This document shows, piece by piece, positions 1-6,038 of a stretch of 7,722 nucleotides of DNA (the first letter of the stretch is position 1; the number at the start of each line of letters is the position of its first letter). The stretch is from Phenylobacterium sp. (GTDB lineage Bacteria; Pseudomonadota; Alphaproteobacteria; Caulobacterales; Caulobacteraceae). Both the position numbers and the translations under genes were made by a program. The stretch covers positions 1 through 7,722 of the forward strand of contig JANXXA010000559.1 of NCBI GenBank assembly GCA_025350885.1. Direction: 5' to 3'. Under the pieces are notes generated by a model. It saw only the letters and a program-made list of their open reading frames with translations, was not told the origin of the DNA and did not search any database.

Positions 1-314
1 ATTTCTCCTTCGTGGTGCGCAAGATCCTCTGGCCGTCGGCGCGAAACGGCATGTTGACCGGCGCCCTGCTGGCCTTCGCCCGCGTCAGCGGCGAGACCGC
101 GCCTCTGTTGTTCACCGCCCTCAACAACCAGTTCTTCAGCCTCGATCCCACCAAGCCGATGGCCAACCTGCCGGTGGTGATCTTCCAGTTCGCGCTCAGC
201 CCCTATGACGACTGGCGCAGGCTGGCTTGGGCCGGCGCGCTGCTGATCGCCGGCACGGTGCTGTCGGTGACCATCATCGCTCGCATGATCGCCAGGGACA
301 CTACAAGTCGATGA
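1..314 (+). CDS. pstA: Phosphate ABC transporter permease PstA (3' end only)
   Basis: This is the C-terminal part of PstA, one of the two inner-membrane permease subunits of the PstSCAB high-affinity phosphate importer. The reading frame is already open at the window edge (first full codon at base 3), so the start lies outside. About 103 residues are visible. They contain the conserved [11 protein letters not shown] stretch of the permease domain, a periplasmic-type segment with [10 protein letters not shown], and a last hydrophobic helix (around [19 protein letters not shown]) followed by a short basic tail, as expected for PstA ends. The TGA stop at 312-314 overlaps the ATG of pstB in an ATGA junction, so the two genes are translationally coupled. 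The family is clear from motif and context. The substrate, inorganic phosphate, is known from the family and not shown here. Confidence 0.93.
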   Translation, partial: FSFVVRKILWPSARNGMLTGALLAFARVSGETAPLLFTALNNQFFSLDPTKPMANLPVVIFQFALSPYDDWRRLAWAGALLIAGTVLSVTIIARMIARDTTSR

Positions 315-1123
315 ATACCCTCAATCCCAGCGAGATGTTCGAAACCAGCATCGCCGACGTGGATCGCGCGGCTGTGAAGGTCGATGTGCGCAACCTCGAT
401 TTCTACTATGGCAAGCTGCACGCGTTGAAGGCGGTCTCGATCCCGTTCGCCAAAAACAAGGTGACTGCCCTGATCGGCCCGTCCGGCTGCGGCAAGTCCA
501 CACTGCTGCGCACCATCAACCGCATGTACGCCCTCTATCCGGGTCAGCGGGCGACTGGCGAGATCATGATGGACGGCGAGAATGTCCTGGGTCCCCGCGT
601 CGATCTGGCGGGGCTGCGCGCCCGGGTCGGCATGGTGTTCCAGAAGCCGACGCCGTTTCCGATGAGCATCTATGACAACGTCGCCTTCGGGGTGCGGCTC
701 TATGAGACCCTCGCCAAGCCCGACATGGACGCCCGCGTCGAAGAGGCGCTGACCCGCGCCGCCCTCTGGAACGAGGTGAAGGATAACCTCAAGGGACCCG
801 GCCTCGGCCTCTCCGGCGGTCAGCAGCAGCGGCTGTGCGTGGCGCGCGGCGTCGCGGTGCGGCCCGAAGTGCTGCTGCTCGACGAGCCGACCTCGGCGCT
901 TGACCCGATCTCCTCGGCCAAGCTGGAGCAGACGGTGACCCAGCTGGCGGCCGACCACACCATCGTCATCGTCACCCACAACCTGGGCCAGGCGGCCCGC
1001 GTCAGCGACTACACCGGCTTCATGTATCTGGGCGAACTGGTCGAGTTCGGGCCGACCGAGACCCTGTTCCAGCGCCCCGCCACGCGCCGCACCTCCGACT
1101 ACATCACCGGGCGTTTCGGCTGA
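311..1123 (+). CDS. pstB: Phosphate ABC transporter ATP-binding protein PstB
   Basis: PstB is the cytoplasmic ATPase that powers phosphate uptake through PstC/PstA. The protein has 270 residues, the usual family length with a short N-terminal extension of about 20 residues. Visible ABC motifs are Walker [10 protein letters not shown] (56-64), Q-loop VFQKPTPFP (Q111), signature LSGGQQQR (167-174), Walker B LLLDEP (188-193), the D-loop SALD (195-198) and the switch histidine in VTHN (H223). The [16 protein letters not shown] stretch after the Q-loop is typical of PstB. The ATG at 311 is chosen over an upstream in-frame start at 227 because it gives the normal PstB N-terminus and makes an ATGA overlap with pstA. 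In many alphaproteobacteria phoU and phoB follow; here the next gene lies on the opposite strand, with its stop 3 nt away. No terminator is visible between them. Confidence 0.96.
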   Translation: MNTLNPSEMFETSIADVDRAAVKVDVRNLDFYYGKLHALKAVSIPFAKNKVTALIGPSGCGKSTLLRTINRMYALYPGQRATGEIMMDGENVLGPRVDLAGLRARVGMVFQKPTPFPMSIYDNVAFGVRLYETLAKPDMDARVEEALTRAALWNEVKDNLKGPGLGLSGGQQQRLCVARGVAVRPEVLLLDEPTSALDPISSAKLEQTVTQLAADHTIVIVTHNLGQAARVSDYTGFMYLGELVEFGPTETLFQRPATRRTSDYITGRFG

Positions 1124-1126
1124 CCT

Positions 1127-3550
1127 TCACCAGCGGGCGCGCAGGCCCACGGTGAGCGCGCGCGGCGGCGCCGGCGTGTCGGTCCTTGGATCGGCGTCCG
1201 CCGGTAGGGGCGAGGCCGTCAGATTGTCGAGGGCGGTGGTGTCGAAATAGGTCCCGAAGGTCGCGTACCGACGGTCAAACAGATTGTCGACCCGGCCGAA
1301 CAGTTCGAGGCCGTGGCCCAGCCGCCAGACCGCGTGCGCGCTGGCGGTCCAGTAGCCGGGGATGCGGGCATCCAAGCCGGCCCCGTCGCCGACGCGGCGC
1401 TGGGCGCTGACCGCCAGGGCATCGAGGCCCAGGCTCACGGCGGAGGTCAGCCGCAGGTCGCCGCCAGCCTTGAACCGCCCGGCGGGGATACCGGCTATCC
1501 GGTCGCCCGGAGCTACGTGGATGTTGCCGGCGGCGTCCGCAAAGGGACTGTTCGGCGACGGCAGGGCGCCTGCGAAGCGGTAGGTCGCCTCGACCTGGCT
1601 CGCCGAGGCATAGGCCAGCCAGCGGGCGGAGACATAGTTGACCTCGGCCTCGACGCCGCGCCGGCGGGTGCGCGGGACGTTGGCGAAGGAGCCGCGGCCC
1701 TGGAGGGCGCTGGCCAGGGCCAGGATGTCGTCGTCGTTGTCGCTGCGGTAGAGGCCCAGGCTCCAGTCGAGGCGGGCGTCGGCCGGGCCTCGCGATCCCC
1801 GCAGACCGGCCTGCCAGTTGCGGGAGACCACCTGGCGCAGGGGCGGGTCCGCCACCAGGGCGTTTTCCAGCAGGCACGGACGCAGCGGGTCGCTGCAGGC
1901 CAGCTCCAGCGGCGTGGGCGCGCGACTGGTCTGGGCGTAGCCGCCATAGACCGTCAGCCCCGGCAGCGCCTTCCAGGCCAGGCCGACCGCCGGGTTGAGC
2001 CGCTGGAACCGGTGGCTGCCGTCAAGCGCGGGACTGCTCCCGGTCTGGTCGGTCATGCTCACGCGCACCGTGTCCAGCCGTGCGCTGATCGTCAGGAACA
2101 GCCGCCCGGTCACGTCGAAGGTGTCGGTGGCGAAGACCCCGAAGGCGTCATTCGTCGCGCTCAGGACCACGGGGTTATAGGCGATGGCGCCGGCGGTGCG
2201 GATCACCTGGCCCACCCCCGGCGCGGCGCCCTCGGTGGCGATGCGCAGGTCGGACTGGACCAGCGCCAGGGTGCTGTCGGCCGCGAATCTCGCCCGGCCG
2301 CGATCCACGCTCGCGCCGGCGGCGAACCGGTTGCCATGTCCCAGGACCGGACCCGTCCGCGCCACCTGGAGGGACGCGCCCAGCGTGGTGGATCGGGTCC
2401 CGGTGCGGTCCAGGGATCCATAGGCGGTGGCGTCGCAGGATCGCGCCGGGCCTGCGCTGAAGACCGGGCAGCCCACCGGCGTTCCGTCGGGGCCCAGCAC
2501 CTGGAACGCCGCCGCCGACGGGCGCAGCGCTTCGGGAAAGTCGTCGTCGGGCACGCAGAGCGTTGCGAACAAGGGATCGGTCGGATCCTGGGCGCAGCCT
2601 CGCAAGCTGGCCACATTGCCGTCGAGATGACGCTGGCGAAACCCGCGCGCATAGAGATTGCCCTGGATCGACCAGATGTCGGACGCGGCGAATGCGCCAT
2701 TGAGCGCCAGCAGGCGCGCCTCGTCGCGGGTGGTCTGCGGAAAGGTGAAGGTCGAACGCCGGTCACCCGCCAGCAGGTCGCGCGGCGTCGGGCCGACGAC
2801 GCCGAGATCGGCCTGGCCGATGGCGGCCACCAGATGCAGGTCCAGGCGAGCCCCCCGCCAGCCAAGGTCGCCATAACCCCGCCACAGGCTGGACGCTGAG
2901 CGCCGTCGCCAGCCGTCATCGTGGCCGGCGTCGGCCGCGCCGAAGACGCTCCAGGCGCGGCCCGAGGCTGCATACTCCAGGGACGCGAACCGGCGCCCGA
3001 ACGACCCGCCAGACAGGCTGGCCGCGCCGCCCTGCGCATCGCGTCCGGTTTTCATTGACAGGTTCAGCGCCCCGCCCAAGGCGTTCAGGCCGAACGCCGG
3101 ATCGCCGGTCACCAAGTCGATGCGACGGATAGCGTCCTGCGGGATCAGGTCCCAGTTCACCGTATCGCCGAAGGTCTCGTTGAGCCGCACCCCGCCCATA
3201 TAGACCGCCAGGCCCTGGGGTGTTCCCTGGAGCGGCGACGCCTGGAAGCCGCGATAGTTCAGGTCGCGGGCAAAGCCGTTTCCCTGGGGGTCGGAGAGGC
3301 TGATTCCCGCCACCCGCTGCTCCAGGGCATCGGTGATGGTCGCCGATCCGGCGCGTTCGAGATCCGCGGCGCTGAGCGTCCGGGCCGTGGCCGGCAGCTT
3401 GTCGGCGTCCACGCCCGGGCCCGCCAGGGGCGTCGGCGCGATGACGATCACCGGGCTTACCGTCGGCCCGGCCTCCAGATCGGCCGCGTGCACGGTCCCG
3501 CAGGCCAGCACAAGCAGGGTTGCGGTCGCCAGCGGCAGGCGCCGGATCAT
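1127..3550 (-). CDS. TonB-dependent outer-membrane receptor, substrate unknown
   Basis: This is a 22-strand-type outer-membrane receptor that imports a scarce ligand using energy from TonB-ExbB-ExbD. It has 807 residues from the ATG at 3550. A Sec signal peptide covers residues 1-22, with a basic start, a hydrophobic core and a VHA/AD cleavage site. A TonB-box-like segment, SPVIVIAPTP, follows near 32-41. The plug domain runs from about 54 to 169 and includes LNYRGFQASP, GLAVYMGGVRLNE and the GLNALGGALNL motif. The rest is beta-barrel and ends in an aromatic residue (LRARW), the usual outer-membrane insertion signal. Predicted loops hold cysteines at about 319, 332, 361 and 372, and another pair in LACSDPLRPC (552, 559), probably disulfide-bonded. 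A TTG codon lies immediately before the ATG, but the GAGG in TGAGGTTG is then too close to it. The gap from the upstream glycosyltransferase is only 5 nt, so the two are probably cotranscribed. The SRAPTPLELAC motif marks a recurring receptor subfamily, but I cannot assign a substrate. Confidence 0.93.
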   Translation of the reverse strand: MIRRLPLATATLLVLACGTVHAADLEAGPTVSPVIVIAPTPLAGPGVDADKLPATARTLSAADLERAGSATITDALEQRVAGISLSDPQGNGFARDLNYRGFQASPLQGTPQGLAVYMGGVRLNETFGDTVNWDLIPQDAIRRIDLVTGDPAFGLNALGGALNLSMKTGRDAQGGAASLSGGSFGRRFASLEYAASGRAWSVFGAADAGHDDGWRRRSASSLWRGYGDLGWRGARLDLHLVAAIGQADLGVVGPTPRDLLAGDRRSTFTFPQTTRDEARLLALNGAFAASDIWSIQGNLYARGFRQRHLDGNVASLRGCAQDPTDPLFATLCVPDDDFPEALRPSAAAFQVLGPDGTPVGCPVFSAGPARSCDATAYGSLDRTGTRSTTLGASLQVARTGPVLGHGNRFAAGASVDRGRARFAADSTLALVQSDLRIATEGAAPGVGQVIRTAGAIAYNPVVLSATNDAFGVFATDTFDVTGRLFLTISARLDTVRVSMTDQTGSSPALDGSHRFQRLNPAVGLAWKALPGLTVYGGYAQTSRAPTPLELACSDPLRPCLLENALVADPPLRQVVSRNWQAGLRGSRGPADARLDWSLGLYRSDNDDDILALASALQGRGSFANVPRTRRRGVEAEVNYVSARWLAYASASQVEATYRFAGALPSPNSPFADAAGNIHVAPGDRIAGIPAGRFKAGGDLRLTSAVSLGLDALAVSAQRRVGDGAGLDARIPGYWTASAHAVWRLGHGLELFGRVDNLFDRRYATFGTYFDTTALDNLTASPLPADADPRTDTPAPPRALTVGLRARW

Positions 3551-3555
3551 CAACC

Positions 3556-4968
3556 TCAGGCCGCTTCGGGCCGGCGGCGGCGAACCCGGGCGAGCCGGCG
3601 CAGGCGCCGCCAGAACCGGGTCTTTTCAGGTTCGGGATAGGGCTGCAGGTTGCGCACGAAATCCTCGGCGCAGGCCCTCCAGGAAAAGGTTTCGGCGAAG
3701 GCGCGGACCTTGACGCGGTCGCAGGACAGCGCCTCCACGCATGCCTCGCGCAGGCCCTCCGTGGCGCTGGCGGCGAGCACGCCCGCGCCGGAGTTGGGGA
3801 TGATGTCGATGGGACCGGGCGCGGGGTAGGCGGCCACCGGCGTGCCGCAGGCCATGGCTTCCAGGATCACCAGCCCGAAGGTGTCGGTGAGCGAGGGAAA
3901 GACGAAGACGTCGGCTCCGGCGAAATAGGCCGCAAGCTCTTCGCCCGCCTTGGATCCTGTGAACACCGTGCGGGGATAGCGGGCCTCCAGCTCTTCCTTC
4001 TGCGGGCCAGGGCCGACCACCACTTTGGTTCCGGGCAGATCGATGCCGAGAAAGGCTTCGATGTTCTTTTCCACCGCCACCCGGCCGACTGACAGGAAGA
4101 TCGGTCGCGCCATCCCCGCATAGGGGTCGAGGTCGCCGGGGCGCGTTGGATGGAACACTTCGGTATCGACCCCGCGCGACCAGGCGGAGATATTGCGGAA
4201 GCCATGGCCGGCGAGCTCGTCGCGCATGGTCGGCGTGGCCACCATCAGCCGCCCGGACGGCTTGTGAAACCAGCGCATGTAGGCGTAGCCGGCGGCGAGC
4301 GGCAGCGGCAGGCGGGCGGAGACATATTCCGGGAACCGGGTGTGATAGCTGGTGGTGAAGGGCAGCTTCCACTCCACGCAGATGCGCCGCGCGGCGAGCC
4401 CGATGGGTCCCTCGGTGGCGATGTGGATGGCTTCCGGCTCGAACGCCTTGAAGCGTTCCTGCACCGGCTCATAGACCCCGATCGCCACCTTGATCTCGGC
4501 ATAGGTGGGCAGCGGGAAGGTCTTGAACTGGTCGGGACTGATCACCTCGACGCTGTGGCCCATGGCGCGCAGCTCGGCGACCACGCGGGTCAGCGTGCGC
4601 ACCACGCCGTTGACCTGCGGCTCCCAGGCGTCGGTGGCCACCAGGATGCGCATCGGCCGGCCGACGTCGTGCGGCGCATTGATCGCCTCGCGGATGCGCG
4701 GCAGCGATCGGGCGGGGTTGCGCACCTGCGGCGGGATCACCGCCTGGGTCTGCATCCAAGTCCAGAAGGCGCCCAGCAGCGCCTCCTTGGTGGGATAGTG
4801 GCGGTAGACCGTGCGCTCGCCGATCCCGGCGTCGCGGGCGATTTCGGCGAAACTGAGATCCTCCAGCGGCCCCGCCTCGAGCTGGCGGCCGACCGCGCGA
4901 AGGATCTGTTCGCGAGTCTCCTGGCGCTGCCGCTCGCGAAGGTTCGTGGCCGGCAAGGGGGATTTCAT
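3556..4968 (-). CDS. TetR-type DNA-binding domain fused to GT4 glycosyltransferase
   Basis: This 470-residue protein has two unrelated parts. Residues about 12-75 are a TetR-family N-terminal domain: RQRQETREQIL helix 1, then the helix-turn-helix LSFAEIARDAGIGERTVYRHYPTKEALL (pieces from 38 to 65). The TetR ligand-binding/dimerisation domain is missing. After a linker (about 76-105) comes a complete GT-B fold glycosyltransferase of family GT4 starting MRILVATDAWEPQVNG (106). It shows HTRFPEYV (209-216), VGRVAVEKN (294-302, with the R and K that bind the nucleotide-sugar phosphates), VVVGPGP, and an acidic EX7E-like motif in TDTFGLVILEAMACGTPV (D362/E370). It ends in a strongly basic tail (449-466), suited to binding a membrane surface. 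GT4 enzymes of this type transfer a sugar from a nucleotide sugar, often to a lipid acceptor. The PlcP-like neighbour suggests diacylglycerol, which is an inference. An in-frame ATG at 4653 could start a glycosyltransferase-only product but has no evident ribosome-binding site. The start at 4968 is the first possible after an in-frame TGA. Confidence 0.9.
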   Translation of the reverse strand: MKSPLPATNLRERQRQETREQILRAVGRQLEAGPLEDLSFAEIARDAGIGERTVYRHYPTKEALLGAFWTWMQTQAVIPPQVRNPARSLPRIREAINAPHDVGRPMRILVATDAWEPQVNGVVRTLTRVVAELRAMGHSVEVISPDQFKTFPLPTYAEIKVAIGVYEPVQERFKAFEPEAIHIATEGPIGLAARRICVEWKLPFTTSYHTRFPEYVSARLPLPLAAGYAYMRWFHKPSGRLMVATPTMRDELAGHGFRNISAWSRGVDTEVFHPTRPGDLDPYAGMARPIFLSVGRVAVEKNIEAFLGIDLPGTKVVVGPGPQKEELEARYPRTVFTGSKAGEELAAYFAGADVFVFPSLTDTFGLVILEAMACGTPVAAYPAPGPIDIIPNSGAGVLAASATEGLREACVEALSCDRVKVRAFAETFSWRACAEDFVRNLQPYPEPEKTRFWRRLRRLARVRRRRPEAA

Positions 4969-4988
4969 GACAGCTTCACTGTCATCAA
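4964..4988. promoter_or_regulatory. Imperfect palindrome over the start codon, candidate TetR operator
   Basis: The arms TTCATGACAG (4964-4973) and CTGTCATCAA (4979-4988) are inverted repeats matching at 9 of 10 positions, around a 5-nt centre. The site covers the ATG (4966-4968) of the TetR-glycosyltransferase gene and its immediate upstream region. TetR-family repressors usually bind palindromes of this size at their own promoters, and the downstream protein carries a TetR helix-turn-helix, so an autoregulatory operator is plausible. TGACAG appears twice more upstream on the same strand. The operator role is an inference. The repeat could instead form an RNA hairpin that hides the start codon. 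Confidence 0.5.
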
Positions 4989-4998
4989 TTCATGAGAA

Positions 4999-5016
4999 CT
5001 GTCAATTGCCTGTCAG
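4999..5016 (+). promoter_or_regulatory. PHO-box-like tandem repeat (candidate PhoB site)
   Basis: CTGTCAA, TTGC, CTGTCAG are two 7-mer units with a 4-bp spacer, giving an exact 11-bp period. This is the layout of the PhoB binding site (consensus CTGTCAT-N4-CTGTCAY). It overlaps the stop codon of the phosphoesterase gene and lies 31 nt upstream of the glycosyltransferase ATG, next to a phosphate-related gene set. The weakness is orientation: CTGTCA reads on the plus strand, whereas both flanking genes are on the minus strand, and known activating PHO boxes normally read in the direction of transcription. On the minus strand the same bases give TTGACA (5007 to 5002), a possible -35 element, but no convincing -10 follows. 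Confidence 0.4.
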
Positions 5017-5845
5017 GCGGCCCGAGGCCTCGCCACGGGGAGGGACACGACTGCGGCGGCGGCGCTGTGGAACTTGCCCCAGTCCAGGATTTCCATCCGA
5101 CCGTCCTGGTGCTCGACAAGGGCGGTGCAGCTTTCTACCCAGTCCCCGTCATTGATGTAGGCGACCTCGCCGATCATCCGGCTCTCGGCCTTGTGAATGT
5201 GGCCACAGATCACGCCGTCAACGCCGCGTCGGCGCGCCTCCGCAGCGACCGCCTGCTCGAAATTCTCGATGAACTGCAGGGCCTTCTTTACCCGCGTCTT
5301 GGCGAAGGCCGAGAAGCTCCAGTAGCCGAACCCGAGCCTGCGGCGAACCTGGTTGATCGCGGTGTTGGAGGCCAGCAGGGCGCGATAGGCCCAGTCGCCC
5401 AGCAGCGCCAGCCACCGGGCGTGCTGCACCACCGCGTCGAATTCGTCGCCATGCAGCACCAGGAACGCCGGCCGTCGGCGGTCTCGTGAATCGCATCGCG
5501 AACCACCACCACCCCGCCGAAATGCACGCCGCAGAAGTCGCGGATAACCTCGTCGTGGTTGCCGGGGATGTAGATCACACGCACGCCCCGACGGGCCAGA
5601 CGCAGAATCTTCTGCACCACGTCGTTGTGCGTCTGCGGCCAATACCAGCCGGTTTTCAGCTTCCACCCGTCGATGATGTCGCCGACGAGGTAGAGGGTCT
5701 CGCACTCCATCTCGCGGATGAAATCGAGAAGCATCTCGGCCTGGCATCCGCGCGTGCCCAGATGCACATCGGAGATGAACACGCTGCGATAGCGGTGGCG
5801 TGCGGCTTCGGTCAATTGACGCCCCCGACGTCCAGTTGGCGGCAC
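5013..5845 (-). pseudogene. PlcP/LpxH-like metallophosphoesterase, split by a 1-nt frameshift
   Basis: This calcineurin-like phosphoesterase is usually annotated UDP-2,3-diacylglucosamine diphosphatase. The subfamily resembles PlcP, the phospholipase C of phosphate-starved rhizobia that converts phospholipids to diacylglycerol. The first reading frame, from GTG at 5845, encodes SDVHLGTRGCQAE, LVGDIIDGWKLK, YWPQTHNDVVQK and IPGNHDE, and is in register as far as HETADGRR. The second frame resumes at 5462 with LVLHGDEFD, then GYWSFSAFAK, VDGVICGHIHKAE and NDGDWVESCTALVEH, and ends at 5013. The metal ligands D26, H28, D56, N96, the later HGD histidine and GHIH are all present, but in two frames. 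Adding one base next to 5465/5466 gives RRFLVLHGDEFD and an intact product of about 277 residues, the normal length. The loss is therefore a single-base deletion, either real or a sequencing error. The GTG start is the first after an in-frame TGA; TTG at 5815 is an alternative. The gene lies 44 nt upstream of the glycosyltransferase on the same strand, a pairing known for PlcP. Confidence 0.85.
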
Positions 5846-5979
5846 GTCTGGCCTGATTCCGTGTCAGATTTGCGAAACCCGCCTGATCGGTTGACCCCGT
5901 CATGAGAGGTGGTCAGGCGGACGGTCGGCAGGCTGAACCGCAGGACGGCGTCCAGGACCTGCGGGGCGAACAGGCGTCC

Positions 5980-6014
5980 AAAAGAAAAGGGCCCGGCGCT
6001 TTGGCGCCGAGCCC
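5980..6014 (-). terminator. Intrinsic terminator of the redoxin-monooxygenase gene
   Basis: On the minus strand GGGCTCGGCGC pairs with GCGCCGGGCCC over 11 bp (one G-U wobble) around the 4-nt loop CAAA. It is followed directly by TTTTCTTTT and one more T-rich base. The hairpin begins 24 nt after the TAG stop of the upstream minus-strand gene (6039-6041). This strong Rho-independent terminator separates that gene from the phosphoesterase-glycosyltransferase-receptor set. The remaining part of this gap (5846-5979) shows no gene and no clear promoter. Confidence 0.92.
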
Positions 6015-6038
6015 CTGTTTCGATCCGTCGGGCGAGAA

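Noticed and set aside
227..310. Upstream in-frame start for pstB
   Set aside because: It would add 28 residues encoded inside pstA that do not resemble a PstB N-terminus. The ATG at 311 overlaps the pstA stop as expected.
203..979. A 258-codon open frame on the minus strand
   Set aside because: It is antisense to pstB, which is unmistakable; no family features are seen.
1313..2899. A 528-codon open frame on the plus strand
   Set aside because: It lies wholly antisense to the TonB-dependent receptor, has no recognisable domain and shows composition typical of the complement of a GC-rich gene.
4651..4653. Internal ATG as the true start of a stand-alone glycosyltransferase
   Set aside because: The protein family does begin here, but the bases just upstream (GGCCGGCC and neighbours) offer no Shine-Dalgarno sequence, and the TetR frame continues through without a stop. 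It is kept only as an alternative.
4150..4995. A 281-codon open frame on the plus strand
   Set aside because: It is antisense to the TetR-glycosyltransferase gene, His/Gly/Arg-rich without motifs; the minus-strand frame has clear conserved domains.
5846..5910. Possible PHO box or promoter upstream of the phosphoesterase
   Set aside because: CTGACAC and CCGTCAT resemble PHO-box units, but no second unit lies at 11 bp and no convincing -35/-10 pair is visible.
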